A stretch of DNA of 64,000 nt from Herbaspirillum sp. SJZ107 (GTDB taxonomy: Bacteria > Pseudomonadota > Gammaproteobacteria > Burkholderiales > Burkholderiaceae_D), in contig NZ_VFNH01000005.1 of NCBI RefSeq assembly GCF_006715485.1, positions 372,001-436,000 on the forward strand. Direction: 5' to 3'. Below the pieces are notes generated by a model. It made no database searches, was not told the DNA's origin, and was given only the letters and a program-made list of their open reading frames with translations. This document shows positions 1 to 9,539 of this stretch, piece by piece. Within the stretch, counting starts at the first letter, position 1. Each line of letters begins with the position of its first letter. The position numbers were made by a program, and so were the translations under genes.

Positions 1-1125
1 CCACCAGCTGTAATCGACCGACCAGTTGCTGATGGTGCGCCAGCTGTCGTAGCTGAAGGCGCCGGGCGTGCCGTCCCACATCGGCAGCGGCGTGCCGTCG
101 AAGTCGGCGCGGTCCGGCCCCAGTCCGGTCTGCGCGTGGGCGGTCTTGACGAAATAGTCGCGGCTCACGGCGGCGGCGCGCGCCCAGAACGCGCGTTCCT
201 CGGGCGGCGCCCAGCGCGCCCACAGCTCGTAGAAGGCCGGCAGGTGGTAGGACGGGTCGCTGCCCGGGATGCTGGTCTCGGGCACGAAGCGCACCATCGC
301 ATGGGTTTCGTCGACCATCGGACCGACCGTCACCTGGCGCGGCGCGTGGTTCGGACGGTGCGGCGGCCATGGCTTGCCCTCTTTCGCCGCCTGCGCCTGC
401 TCGTTGCGGTTGTTCGGGCTGGGCCAGGGCATGTCGGGCTCGACGAAGGGCGGATCCTGCGGGTGGATGCGGAAAGGCGTGGTGGCGCTGACGAGCGGGT
501 GATGGCGCATGCCGCGCAGGATGGCGTCGGCTTCCTTCTGGTAGTTGTAGATGCCCTTGCCGTTGCCCCAGCGTTTCGCTGCGAAGTACAGGGCCATCAC
601 ATAATATTCCTCGCCGTCGGGCGCGGCGCCGACCGCACGCGCGCTGCCGTCGGTGCCCATCGACCAGGCGAAATAGCCGAGCGACGGATTGGCCGGATCG
701 GTCGTCTGCATATAGGTCTTGGACCAGTTCCACAGCGCATCGAACTCGCGCTTTTTCCCCAACTGGACCGCGATCATCATGCCGTAGCTCATGCCCTCCG
801 AGCGGGCGTCGTTGTTGGCCCAGTCGGTGACGTAGGCCAGCGGACCGTCGGCGTTGGCGCCGGTCTCGAAATAGATGCGCTGCTCCTGGCCGTCACCATG
901 GAACAGCTGCTGGAAGGCGCTTTCGATCTTGCGGTGGGTGTCCTGCGGGCTGACGCCGAGGCGCTCGGCCAGCAGGTTGCGGTAGCGGCGGGTGCGATAG
1001 GCGCCGCTACCATCGTCCAGCTTGGCGGCCTGGGCGGTGGCTAAGGCGGGTGCGGCGGGAACCGCAGGCGCGGCGAACAGGGTGATTGCGGTAACACCGA
1101 AGATCAGGAGCGACTTGGCAGGCAT
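1..1125 (-). CDS. GH8 family glycoside hydrolase (Rex-type exo-oligoxylanase-like), 3' end cut by window edge
   Basis: The first 375 residues are visible and the reading frame runs off the left edge, so the C-terminus is missing. Residues 1-27 look like a Sec signal peptide (MPAKSLLIFG followed by a hydrophobic run and an Ala-rich cleavage region). The motif SEGMSYGMM near residue 110 carries the glutamate that acts as catalytic acid in GH8 enzymes. A PDGEEYYVMAL stretch and a YDSWR motif near residue 360 also match this family. The SEGMSYGMM form is nearer to reducing-end xylose-releasing exo-oligoxylanases than to BcsZ-type cellulases, so xylo-oligosaccharide trimming outside the cytoplasm is the likely role. 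The family call is firm; the exact substrate is inferred. The ATG at 1125 is chosen because the next upstream ATG in view runs straight into a stop. Confidence 0.82.
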   Translation of the reverse strand, partial: MPAKSLLIFGVTAITLFAAPAVPAAPALATAQAAKLDDGSGAYRTRRYRNLLAERLGVSPQDTHRKIESAFQQLFHGDGQEQRIYFETGANADGPLAYVTDWANNDARSEGMSYGMMIAVQLGKKREFDALWNWSKTYMQTTDPANPSLGYFAWSMGTDGSARAVGAAPDGEEYYVMALYFAAKRWGNGKGIYNYQKEADAILRGMRHHPLVSATTPFRIHPQDPPFVEPDMPWPSPNNRNEQAQAAKEGKPWPPHRPNHAPRQVTVGPMVDETHAMVRFVPETSIPGSDPSYHLPAFYELWARWAPPEERAFWARAAAVSRDYFVKTAHAQTGLGPDRADFDGTPLPMWDGTPGAFSYDSWRTISNWSVDYSWW

Positions 1126-1230
1126 GGGCGTTTTCAGGTTGAGGGCATGGATGCCAGTCTAACCTTGACGCATTTCATTGTCATTCAATAATTGTTTGCG
1201 CAAACACCCAACAGTCCGATGATGAAAACA

Positions 1231-1265
1231 AAAAGGCCGCGCCGGCAATGCCGGGGCGGCCTTTT
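1231..1265 (-). terminator. Rho-independent terminator downstream of erpA
   Basis: A perfect 10-bp inverted repeat (AAAAGGCCGC at 1231-1240 and its complement at 1256-1265) encloses a 15-nt GC-rich loop, with T-runs on the exit side of either strand. It lies just past the erpA stop codon and upstream of the GH8 gene, so it should insulate the two leftward genes. Confidence 0.75.
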
Positions 1266-1288
1266 AAGGCAGCAAGTGCTGGACGGTC

Positions 1289-1669
1289 TTACATCGAGAA
1301 CGAGGAACCGCAACCGCAGGTCGAGGTGGCGTTCGGGTTCTTGATGACGAACTGGGCGCCTTCGAGGTCGTCCTTGTAGTCGATCTCGGCGCCGACCAGG
1401 TACTGGTAGCTCATCGAGTCGATCAACAGGGTGACGCCGTTCTTTTCCATCGCGGTGTCGTCTTCGTTGGTGATTTCATCGAAGGTGAAACCGTACTGGA
1501 AACCCGAGCAGCCGCCGCCCTGCACGAACACGCGCAGTTTCAGGTCGGGATTGCCTTCTTCTTCGATCAGTTGGGCGACCTTTTGCGCTGCGCTGTCCGA
1601 GAAGTTGATGGGAGCCGGGGGGGCGTCTTGCGGCTCTTGCGAGCGGTGCAATTCGGCGATTGCGGTCAT
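1289..1669 (-). CDS. erpA: Iron-sulfur cluster insertion protein ErpA
   Basis: This 126-residue A-type carrier receives Fe-S clusters from the assembly scaffold and passes them to apo-enzymes. The three cysteine ligands are visible: C54 in GGGCSGFQYG, and C118 and C120 in the C-terminal STCGCGSSF. The N-terminal 20 residues are an extension rich in Pro, Ala and Gln before the conserved INFSDSAAQKV. Burkholderiales carry this ErpA form near argC and the bactofilin gene, as here. A CAGGAG Shine-Dalgarno precedes the ATG. IscA or SufA are the alternatives, but length and context favour ErpA. Confidence 0.93.
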   Translation of the reverse strand: MTAIAELHRSQEPQDAPPAPINFSDSAAQKVAQLIEEEGNPDLKLRVFVQGGGCSGFQYGFTFDEITNEDDTAMEKNGVTLLIDSMSYQYLVGAEIDYKDDLEGAQFVIKNPNATSTCGCGSSFSM

Positions 1670-1702
1670 GGATAAGCTCCTGATGAATTTCGGAATTCGT
1701 CC

Positions 1703-1708
1703 ATTATA
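1703..1708 (-). promoter_or_regulatory. Possible -10 element for erpA
   Basis: On the minus strand a perfect TATAAT sits 34 nt upstream of the erpA start, in the short gap before the bactofilin stop codon. No convincing -35 hexamer is seen at the usual distance, so this is only a candidate. Confidence 0.35.
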
Positions 1709-1723
1709 GACCCTTGTCGCCGG

Positions 1724-2140
1724 TCATGCTGAAGCCCCTGCTTCGGCCGCTCCAAAATGAAACACCGGTTCGGCACCGCCGGCAAGCGGTGCCGGCTGAT
1801 GGGTCAGCTTGCCCGTGACGAGGGCACCGCCGTGCATTTCCAGCAGGCGGTAATGGACATCCCCATGTATGCGGCCTTTCGGCTGTAATTCAAGAAGTTC
1901 CGTTGAATAAACAGTCCCGGCGATATAACCATTCACCACCAGGCTGGCACAACGGACCTCGCCCTCGATGCGCGCATGCTCGGATACGATCAGCACGCTC
2001 TCGGCGCCCTCGCTGGCGATCACGTTGCCGTGCACCTCGCCGTCGATGCGCAGGCCGCCAGTGAAGATCAGGTCTCCTTCGATGCGTGCGGAAATACCGA
2101 TCAGGCTATCGATTTCGCTCTTGGCGTTACGACCGAACAT
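1724..2140 (-). CDS. Bactofilin (polymer-forming cytoskeletal protein)
   Basis: This 138-residue protein is a single bactofilin domain, a small right-handed beta-helix made of repeating short strands. The repeat pattern is visible as IEGDLIFTGGLRIDGEVHGNV followed by further I/V-x-G-x-V rungs to about residue 115. The ends are short and non-conserved. Bactofilins polymerise without nucleotide at the membrane and organise cell-shape or peptidoglycan enzymes. No peptidase partner gene is adjacent, unlike the M23-linked bactofilins of some groups. An AGGGG sequence precedes the ATG. Confidence 0.88.
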   Translation of the reverse strand: MFGRNAKSEIDSLIGISARIEGDLIFTGGLRIDGEVHGNVIASEGAESVLIVSEHARIEGEVRCASLVVNGYIAGTVYSTELLELQPKGRIHGDVHYRLLEMHGGALVTGKLTHQPAPLAGGAEPVFHFGAAEAGASA

Positions 2141-2231
2141 GGCAGACCCCTGGCAAAGTGAGCAACACGAAAAATGACTGAGTGCAACATAGTCAATTTA
2201 CCGTGCCCACCGCCCGAGGCCTTGATCTGCG

Positions 2232-2254
2232 TCTGCTCGACAATTCCGAGCAGA
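2232..2254 (-). other. Hairpin downstream of argC
   Basis: An 8-bp perfect inverted repeat (TCTGCTCG and its complement) with a 7-nt loop lies in the 127-nt gap between argC and the bactofilin gene, about 14 nt past the argC stop. No U-tract follows, so it may protect a transcript end rather than terminate. Confidence 0.4.
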
Positions 2255-2267
2255 TCCCGGCAGGTTC

Positions 2268-3305
2268 TTACGGCAACAGCGCGATCTGCTTCAGGCCGGT
2301 GCCTTCCGACAGGCCGAACATCAGGTTCATGCACTGCACGGCCTGGCCGGACGCGCCCTTGACCAGGTTGTCCTGCACCACCAGTACCACCACGGTGTTG
2401 CCGTTGTCCGGACGGTGCAGCGCGATGCGCAGCATGTTCGAGCCGCGCGTCGAGCGGGTTTCCGGATGCGAGCCGAACGGCATCACGTCGACGAATTCCG
2501 CATCGCGGTACTGGTCTTCGAACAGCGCCTGCAGGGCTTCGTTGCTGATGTCCTGGGTCAGGCGCGCGTACAGCGTCGCGTGCATGCCGCGGATCATCGG
2601 CACCAGGTGCGGCGTGAAGATCAGGCCAACCTTGTCGCCGGTGAAGCGCTGCAGCTGGGCCGAGGTTTCCGGGGTGTGGCGGTGGCCGTGGACGCCGTAG
2701 GCCTTGAAGTTGTCGCTGGCTTCCGAGAACAGCGTGCCGATCTCGGCCTTGCGGCCGGCGCCGGAGACGCCCGACTTGCAGTCGGCGATCAGGTTGCCGG
2801 CGTCGACGATGCCGGCCTTCAGCAGCGGGTAGTAGCCCAGCTGCATCGTGGTCGGGTAGCAGCCCGGGTTGGCGATCAGGCGCGCGTTCTTGATCTCATC
2901 GCGGTTCAGCTCGGCCAGGCCATAGGCAGCCTCTTCCAGCAGTTGCGGGGCGGTGTGCGGGATCTTGTACCACTTTTCGAACGTGGCCTGGTCCTTCAGG
3001 CGGAAGTCGGCGGCCAGGTCGATCACCTTGACGCCGGCGGCCAGCAGTTCCGGCGCCTGCGCCATGGCGACGCCGTGCGGGGTGGCGAAGAACACCACGT
3101 CGCACTGCTTCAGGTCGGCCTTGTCCGGGCTCGAGAAGGCGATGTCGACATGGCCGCGCAGCGACGGGAACATGTCGGCGACCGGCAGGCCGTCTTCCTT
3201 GCGCGAAGTGATGGCGGTCAGCTGCGCTTCCGGATGGGCTGCGAGCAGCCGCAGCAGTTCCACGCCGGTATAGCCGGTGCCGCCAACGATGCCAACTTTG
3301 ATCAT
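2268..3305 (-). CDS. argC: N-acetyl-gamma-glutamyl-phosphate reductase
   Basis: ArgC reduces N-acetyl-glutamyl phosphate to the semialdehyde with NADPH, the third step of arginine synthesis. The 345-residue protein has the N-terminal Rossmann motif GIVGGTGYTGVELLRLL and the active-site motif ANPGCYPT with the nucleophile C149. A later HRHTPE segment fits the catalytic histidine region. Length matches the long bacterial ArgC type. A strong AAGGAAAG Shine-Dalgarno precedes the ATG. It stands alone in front of the bactofilin gene and is divergent from an SDR gene; no other arg genes are nearby. Confidence 0.96.
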   Translation of the reverse strand: MIKVGIVGGTGYTGVELLRLLAAHPEAQLTAITSRKEDGLPVADMFPSLRGHVDIAFSSPDKADLKQCDVVFFATPHGVAMAQAPELLAAGVKVIDLAADFRLKDQATFEKWYKIPHTAPQLLEEAAYGLAELNRDEIKNARLIANPGCYPTTMQLGYYPLLKAGIVDAGNLIADCKSGVSGAGRKAEIGTLFSEASDNFKAYGVHGHRHTPETSAQLQRFTGDKVGLIFTPHLVPMIRGMHATLYARLTQDISNEALQALFEDQYRDAEFVDVMPFGSHPETRSTRGSNMLRIALHRPDNGNTVVVLVVQDNLVKGASGQAVQCMNLMFGLSEGTGLKQIALLP

Positions 3306-3462
3306 GTTCTTTCCTTCCCGAGTAATAAGTAAGCGCTATCCATCGCGTATTGGGCGCAATTTTAACAGCCTGACAGGCACAGTGCGCCAGCCTCGCGCTG
3401 CGCCAGACGCGGCAATGCTAGGATTTCTGCTGCGATGCACAAACGATTTTCCTGGAGATCCA

Positions 3463-4464
3463 ATGAAACCGATAGCTGAACAAGTGGTTGTGATTACCGG
3501 CGCGTCCAGCGGGATCGGCCGTGCCAGCGCCCTCGCCTTCGGCGCACGCGGGGCCAGCGTGGTGCTGGCGGCGCGCAACCGCGAGGCGCTGGAGCATGTC
3601 GCCGCGCAGATCGAGGCCAGCGGCGGCAAGGCGCACGTGGTCGTGACCGACGTCGCCGTCTGGGCCCAGGTCGAGCACCTGGCCGCGGAAACGGTGCGCC
3701 GTTTCGGCCGCATCGACACCTGGCTCAACAACGCCGCGGTGAACGAACATGCCTCGGTGGTCGACATGACGGTCGAGGAACTGGAACGCATCATCCAGGT
3801 CAACCTGATGGGCCAGATCTATGGCGTGAAGGCGGCGCTGGGTCCGATGCGGCGCCAGCGCAGCGGCACCATCATCAACATGGGTTCGGCCGCATCGGAT
3901 CGGGCGGTGCCGCTGCACTCGGCCTACGTGGCCTCGAAGCACGGCATCGCCGGCTTCACCGACAGCATCCGGCTCGACCTGGCGCACGAAAAGATGCCGA
4001 TCACCGTCACCCTGATCCAGCCCGGCTTCCTCGACACGCCCTTCTTCCACAATGCGCGCGCCAAGCTCGGCGGGCACCAGTCGCGGCCGATTCCGCCGAT
4101 CTATGCGCCGGAAGTGGTAGCCGACACCATCCTGTTCGCCGCGACCCACCCGCGCCGCAACCTGGTCGTCGGCGGCCAGGCGGCGCTGGCGATCTTCCTC
4201 GAGAAGCTCAGCCCGGGCCTGGTCGACCGGCTGATGCTGGCCCGCGGCGCCGGTTTCCGGCTGCAGACCGAAAGCAAGCCGGACGACCGCTACGACAACC
4301 TGTTCGAACCGACCCGCGGCATCGGTGCGGTGCGCGGCACCTGGGGGGAGGAAGCCATCGAATCGAGCTTTTATACGCGCCACATCGAGTACTACCCGAA
4401 CCGCAAGCGCATGCTATGGGCGGCGCTGGGGATCGGGCTGGTGGCGCTGGCGCGGCGCCGCTGA
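3463..4464 (+). CDS. SDR family oxidoreductase
   Basis: This is a classical-type short-chain dehydrogenase of 333 residues. It shows the cofactor motif TGASSGIG near residue 12, an NNAAV motif, and the catalytic pair in SAYVASKHG. The C-terminal 80 residues extend beyond the standard ~250-residue fold and end in a hydrophobic segment (MLWAALGIGLVAL) followed by arginines, which suggests a membrane anchor. The ATG at 3463 is chosen because CTGGAGA lies at the right distance and homology starts there; the frame is open further upstream but without recognisable sequence. Substrate is unknown. It is divergent from argC and ends in a terminator shared with rpsI. Confidence 0.88.
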   Translation: MKPIAEQVVVITGASSGIGRASALAFGARGASVVLAARNREALEHVAAQIEASGGKAHVVVTDVAVWAQVEHLAAETVRRFGRIDTWLNNAAVNEHASVVDMTVEELERIIQVNLMGQIYGVKAALGPMRRQRSGTIINMGSAASDRAVPLHSAYVASKHGIAGFTDSIRLDLAHEKMPITVTLIQPGFLDTPFFHNARAKLGGHQSRPIPPIYAPEVVADTILFAATHPRRNLVVGGQAALAIFLEKLSPGLVDRLMLARGAGFRLQTESKPDDRYDNLFEPTRGIGAVRGTWGEEAIESSFYTRHIEYYPNRKRMLWAALGIGLVALARRR

Positions 4465-4481
4465 ATATATTCGGGCAACAA

Positions 4482-4513
4482 AAAAGCCGCCGGCTTTGCA
4501 GCGGGCGGCTTTT
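4482..4513. terminator. Bidirectional terminator between the SDR gene and rpsI
   Basis: A 10-bp inverted repeat (AAAAGCCGCC at 4482-4491 and its complement at 4504-4513) with a 12-nt loop separates the convergent SDR gene and rpsI. A-runs and T-runs flank both sides, so it can terminate in both directions. Confidence 0.8.
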
Positions 4514-4561
4514 CGTGGGAAGCAGCACATGTGTGCTGCGATTCCGCGAGGTGAAGCTGAA

Positions 4562-4954
4562 TTAACGCTTCGAGAACTGCTTTGCGCGACGTGCTTTGCG
4601 CAGACCAACTTTCTTACGCTCGACTTCACGGGCGTCACGGGTGACGAAACCGGCACGTGCCAGGTCGCCCTTCAGGCCTGCGTCGTAGTCGATCAGTGCA
4701 CGGGTGATACCGTGGCGCACTGCACCTGCCTGGCCGGACTCGCCGCCGCCATGCACGTTGACTTTGATGTCGAAACGCTCGACGTTGCCGGTCAGTTCCA
4801 GCGGCTGACGGATGACCATCAGGCCGGTTTCGCGCGAGAAGTACTCGGCGGCCGGTTTGCCGTTGACAACGATCTGGCCGGTGCCGGCCTTGATGAAGAC
4901 GCGGGCGACTGCACTCTTGCGACGGCCGGTGCCGTAGTTGTAGTTACCGATCAT
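4562..4954 (-). CDS. rpsI: 30S ribosomal protein S9
   Basis: The 130-residue protein carries the bacterial S9 hallmarks: an N-terminal YGTGRRKSAVARV, the central GGGESGQAGAVRHGI, and the basic tail ending KARRAKQFSKR, which reaches the P-site tRNA on the small subunit. It follows rplM with a 9-nt gap, the usual two-gene operon, and ends at a bidirectional terminator. Confidence 0.98.
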   Translation of the reverse strand: MIGNYNYGTGRRKSAVARVFIKAGTGQIVVNGKPAAEYFSRETGLMVIRQPLELTGNVERFDIKVNVHGGGESGQAGAVRHGITRALIDYDAGLKGDLARAGFVTRDAREVERKKVGLRKARRAKQFSKR

Positions 4955-4963
4955 GTCAGTTCC

Positions 4964-5392
4964 TTAGATGTCGAGTGCTTGCGGTTGCTGGGCAGCGTGC
5001 GGGTGGGTGGCTTCCGCGTACACTTTCAGCTTCTTGATCATTGCGTAGCCCAGCGGGCCCTTCGGCAGCATGCCTTTGACGGCTTTTTCCAGGGCGCGGC
5101 CCGGGAAACGCTGTTGCATTTTCAGGAAGTTGGTTTCGTAGATACCGCCCGGGTAGCCCGAGTGACGGTAGTAGGTCTTCTGGGTGGCTTTGGTGCCGGT
5201 CACGCGCAGCTTGCCTGCGTTGACGACGACGATGAAGTCACCGGTATCGACGTGCGGAGTGAATTCAGGCTTGTGTTTGCCGCGCAGTCGGAGTGCCACT
5301 TCGCTGGCAACACGTCCGAGGACTTTGTCCGTCGCGTCAATCACGTACCAATCGCGCTGGACTTCATGGCCCTTAGCGGAAAAAGTTTTCAT
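4964..5392 (-). CDS. rplM: 50S ribosomal protein L13
   Basis: At 142 residues this is a normal-length L13, an early-assembly protein of the large subunit. The motifs DWYVIDATDKVLGRVAS and HSGYPGGIYE, and the RFPGRALEKAVKGMLP helix, identify it. An AGGAAG Shine-Dalgarno precedes the ATG. It heads the rplM-rpsI operon and is preceded by a near-consensus promoter and a leader of about 100 nt. Confidence 0.98.
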   Translation of the reverse strand: MKTFSAKGHEVQRDWYVIDATDKVLGRVASEVALRLRGKHKPEFTPHVDTGDFIVVVNAGKLRVTGTKATQKTYYRHSGYPGGIYETNFLKMQQRFPGRALEKAVKGMLPKGPLGYAMIKKLKVYAEATHPHAAQQPQALDI

Positions 5393-5492
5393 GTTGACTT
5401 CCTATATCTAGGTATTGAATGCTCAAATGGTGGTTCCGCGCGTCATTAGCGGCGGACTCGGCCTTATTGTCTTTTCCTGAGCAAATGGAAAG
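5393..5492 (-). promoter_or_regulatory. Leader of the rplM-rpsI mRNA
   Basis: Between the inferred start site near 5492 and the rplM ATG lies a non-coding leader of about 100 nt. It contains a short possible stem (TCCGC pairing with GCGGA) and ends in the AGGAAG ribosome site. Such a leader could host autogenous control by L13 or S9, but no known leader fold was recognised by eye. Confidence 0.4.
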
Positions 5493-5498
5493 CCTGCG

Positions 5499-5528
5499 AT
5501 CATAGCCGATTCCGCACACTTCAGTCAA
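5499..5528 (-). promoter_or_regulatory. Sigma-70 promoter of rplM-rpsI
   Basis: On the minus strand TTGACT (5528-5523) and TATGAT (5504-5499) are separated by 18 nt, about 107 nt ahead of the rplM start codon. Each hexamer differs from consensus at one position. Confidence 0.75.
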
Positions 5529-5616
5529 GCCAGCCTTCGTCTTGCGCCAGGTTTAGTTTTCCTTTGCAAAGACAGGCATAGTAGGACGTTTCTTAATGCA
5601 TATGCGCAACTTTTCA

Positions 5617-5646
5617 TTGACCATGAAAAGAATGCCAATCTAGTAT
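5617..5646 (+). promoter_or_regulatory. Sigma-70 promoter of the hydrolase/ABC operon
   Basis: TTGACC at 5617-5622 and TAGTAT at 5641-5646 are separated by 18 nt. The expected start site is near 5653, only a few bases before the AGGAGG ribosome site of the next gene, so the leader would be very short. Confidence 0.6.
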
Positions 5647-5670
5647 GACCCCACCTTACAAGGAGGTGTC

Positions 5671-7131
5671 TTGAAACCCAGCCTGAATTTCGGCACGCTG
5701 TTCGGCACGCTGCTGCTGGCCGCCATCCTGCCCGGCGCCGCCCAGGCGCAGCACGCTTCTGCCAGGGCGCAGACGCACGGCTGCCACCTGCCCGGCGTCG
5801 AAGACGCGCTGCGCTGCCTGAAGCTGCCCGTTCCCCTCGACCCGGCCCGGCCTGGCGCGGCCCATCCCGGCCAGACCATCCAGCTGCACGTGACGATCGC
5901 CCCGGCGCTGCGCGAAGGCGCCCGCCCCGATCCGCTGTTCGTGCTGGCCGGCGGCCCCGGCGAAGCCGGCAGCGAAGTGCTGCCGATCCTGAACACCGCC
6001 ATGCGCCGCGTGCGGCCGACGCGCGACATCGTCTTCATCGACCAGCGCGGCACCGGCCTGTCCGGCAAGCTCGAATGCGAATCCGGCCTGGACGAGGACA
6101 GCAGCCTGAGCGACGACGAGATCGACGCCGCCCTGGTCCGCTGCATCCGGGCCAGCAAGGCGCCGTTCGCCGCCTACACCACCGCCAACGCCGCGCGCGA
6201 CATCGAACAGGTAAGGCGCGCGCTCGGCTACGGCAAGATCAACCTGTGGGGCGGCTCCTACGGCACGCGCCTGGGCCAGGCCTATGCGCGCGCCTATCCG
6301 GGCAACGTGCGCACGCTGATCCTGGACGCGGTCGCCGCGCCCGACCAGGTGATCCCGGCCGGCGGCCGCGACAGCCAGGCCGCGCTCGACAAGCTGTTCG
6401 GCCAGTGCGATGCCGACCCGGCCTGCCGCAAGGCCTATCCCGGCCTGCGCGCCGAGTTCGACGGCCTGGTCGCCAAGGTCGGCAAGGGCCTGACGATCTC
6501 GCTGCCCGATCCGCGCACCGCGCGCCAGGTCGACGTCAAGATGACGGGCGCGCGCCTGCTCGGCACCGTGCACGGCATGCTGTACTCGCCGGCCGACGCG
6601 CGCCGCCTGCCCTTCCTGGTGCACAGCGCGGCCCAGGGCCGCTGGCAGCCCTTCGTGGCGCGCCGCAACCTGGGCGCCGACTCCACCCCGGAGGGTTCGT
6701 CCGCCACCCTGCTCTACCTGGCGGTGATCTGCGCCGAAGACATGCCGCGCTTCACGCCGGCACTGATCGCCAGCGACGACGCCCCGCTGACGCGCGACTT
6801 CGCGCGCCGCCTGCCGGGCCTGTGCCGCGCCATGAACGTGCCGGCCGTGGCGCTGCCGGCGCCCACCACGATCGAAGCGCCAGTACTGCTGCTGTCCGGC
6901 GCCCTCGATCCGGTCACGGCGCCGCATCGCGCCGCCAGTGCGGCACAATACATGGCGCATGCCCAGCTCCTGAGCGCCCCCAACGTCGGCCACGGCGTAT
7001 CGCAACTGGGCTGCGCGCCGCGCCTGCTGCGCGCCTTCCTCGACCATCCGGAGCGGAAAGTCGACGGCAGCTGCCTGAACGAGATTCCCGCACCCACCTT
7101 CCAGCTCGGCAGCGCCGGCCCCCAACCCTGA
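5671..7131 (+). CDS. Secreted alpha/beta hydrolase of the TAP (tripeptidyl aminopeptidase-like) family
   Basis: The gene starts with TTG placed 5 nt after a perfect AGGAGG; no better start exists. Residues 1-26 form a signal peptide ending AAQA. The alpha/beta hydrolase fold shows the oxyanion region VLAGGPGEAGS, IDQRGTG, the nucleophile elbow GGSYG (S196), and likely acid D413 (GALDPVTAP) and H441 (VGHGVSQLG), followed by the TAP-like C-terminal domain. Family members cleave N-terminal residues or small peptides; here the action would be periplasmic or extracellular. It lies 14 nt ahead of a two-gene ABC exporter and probably shares its transcript. Substrate is not determined. Confidence 0.85.
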   Translation: MKPSLNFGTLFGTLLLAAILPGAAQAQHASARAQTHGCHLPGVEDALRCLKLPVPLDPARPGAAHPGQTIQLHVTIAPALREGARPDPLFVLAGGPGEAGSEVLPILNTAMRRVRPTRDIVFIDQRGTGLSGKLECESGLDEDSSLSDDEIDAALVRCIRASKAPFAAYTTANAARDIEQVRRALGYGKINLWGGSYGTRLGQAYARAYPGNVRTLILDAVAAPDQVIPAGGRDSQAALDKLFGQCDADPACRKAYPGLRAEFDGLVAKVGKGLTISLPDPRTARQVDVKMTGARLLGTVHGMLYSPADARRLPFLVHSAAQGRWQPFVARRNLGADSTPEGSSATLLYLAVICAEDMPRFTPALIASDDAPLTRDFARRLPGLCRAMNVPAVALPAPTTIEAPVLLLSGALDPVTAPHRAASAAQYMAHAQLLSAPNVGHGVSQLGCAPRLLRAFLDHPERKVDGSCLNEIPAPTFQLGSAGPQP

Positions 7132-7145
7132 TCGAGATCCGGAAC

Positions 7146-7876
<731 letters not shown>

Positions 7877-7880
<4 letters not shown>

Positions 7881-9061
7881 GGCCGAAACTGCTGGTCGTC
7901 TTCCTGAAGGAAGTGCGCGAGACGCTGCGCGACAAGCGCGTGCTCGGCCTGCTCGTCATGTTCACGCTGATGTACCCGATCATGTTCGGCTACATCCTGA
8001 ACCAGAACATCGAGCGCGCCACCCGCGCCGAGCGCGAAGGCATCGAACTGGCCGTGATCGGCGGGGGCCAGGCGCCGACCCTGATGTCGCAGCTGCGCCA
8101 GAAGAACATCACGGTGCGCGACATCCCGGACGCCGGCGAAGAGGCGATCGGCGAGATGCTGCGCGCGAAAAAAGTGGTGGCGGTGCTGCGCCTGCCGCCC
8201 AGATTCACCGACAACTACCAGGCCATGCGCCCGGCCCGCATCGAACTGTGGTTCGATTCGGCGACCGAGCAGGACCGGCGCCGGCGCGACGTCGAGGACG
8301 TGCTGCGCGCCTACAACGCCAACATCGCCAGCGCGCGCCTGCTGGCGCACGGCGTGTCGCCGGTCACGCTGGGGCCGATCGACCTGCAGCGCTACGACAC
8401 CGGCACCAACGCCGCGCGCTCGGCCGGCTTCATCGGCAGCCTGATGGGCTTCCTGTTCTTCCCGGCCTTTTTCTGCGGCATGGCGGCCGCGGTCGACAGC
8501 ACCGCCGGCGAGCGCGAACGCCGTTCGCTCGAGGTGCTGATGGCCCAGCCGGTGCGCACCTGGGAACTGGTTGGCGGCAAGTGGCTGGCCGCGGCCTCGC
8601 TGGCGATCGTCGGCATCACGTTTGAATTGATCGTGGCGCACATCGGCCTGTCCTGGCTGCCGCTGGAAGAGATCGGGATGAGCTGGCGCCTGGGCTGGGG
8701 CGACCTGGCCAAGCTGTGCCTGGCCTCGGCCCCGCTGCCGCTGTTCGCCGCGGCGGCCCAGATCGCGGTCGCGATGAACGCGCGCTCGTTCAAGGAGGCG
8801 CAGAGCACGGTGTCCATCCTCACCTTCGTGCCGATGCTGCCGGGGCTGATCGTGTCGATGATGGACCTGAAAACGGCGACCTGGATGTATGCGGTGCCGA
8901 TGCTGTCGAACCAGACCCTGATGCGCGAGATCTCGAAAGGCGGCGAGCTCGGCCCGCTGCCCTACGTGCTGACCTTCGCCTGCTCGGCGGTCGCGGCGCT
9001 GGCGCTGTTCGCCTTTGCCAGCTGGCGCATGAAGAGCGAGCGCTACGTGCTGGCCGTCTGA
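7877..9061 (+). CDS. ABC-2 type transporter permease, NatB-like
   Basis: The 394-residue membrane protein has a first hydrophobic segment around residues 20-40 (VLGLLVMFTLMYPIMFGYIL), a large soluble loop to about residue 175, then a cluster of five or so hydrophobic helices starting at IGSLMGFLFFPAFFCGMAA. This is the ABC-2/NatB topology. The motif GERERRSLEVLMAQPV after the second helix is typical of these permeases. It is coupled to the preceding ATPase gene and forms the end of the hydrolase-ATPase-permease operon. Confidence 0.9.
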
Positions 9062-9116
9062 ACGCCTTGCGATATCAGCTTACAATACAGGCCTCACAAA
9101 AAAAGCGGAGAACGCA

Positions 9117-9539
9117 ATGGAAGTCAAAGTCAGCTGGAACGGCCCTTCCGGCATGAGTTTCCGGGCCGAGACCGGCTCGGGCCACCTGGTCAGCATGGAT
9201 GGCGCACCCGAAGGCGGTGGCCACAACCTGGCGCCGCGTCCGATGGAAATGGTGTTGCTCGGTACCGGCGGCTGCACCGCCTACGACGTGGTCCTGATCC
9301 TGAAGCGCGGGCGCGAAGACGTGCGCGGCTGCGACGTGACGCTCAAGGCCGAGCGTGCCGAGGTCGACCCGAAGGTGTTCACCAAGGTGCACTTCCACTT
9401 CACGGTCACCGGCCGCAACCTGAAGCCGGCGGCGGTGGAGCGCGCGGTGAACCTGTCGCACGACAAGTACTGCTCGGCGTCGATCATGCTGGCCAAGACG
9501 GCCGAGATCACGCACTCCTTCGAGATCGTCGAGGGCTGA
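9117..9539 (+). CDS. OsmC family protein
   Basis: The 140-residue protein is a short OsmC/Ohr-fold protein of the YhfA branch. The two redox cysteines of the family are present as C53 (GTGGCTAYD) and C119 (DKYCSASIML). Such proteins reduce peroxides, usually in the cytoplasm; the YhfA branch is less well characterised and its substrate is uncertain. It begins 55 nt after the permease and may have its own promoter. Its stop TGA abuts the stop of the convergent coq7, forming TGATCA with no spacer. Confidence 0.9.
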   Translation: MEVKVSWNGPSGMSFRAETGSGHLVSMDGAPEGGGHNLAPRPMEMVLLGTGGCTAYDVVLILKRGREDVRGCDVTLKAERAEVDPKVFTKVHFHFTVTGRNLKPAAVERAVNLSHDKYCSASIMLAKTAEITHSFEIVEG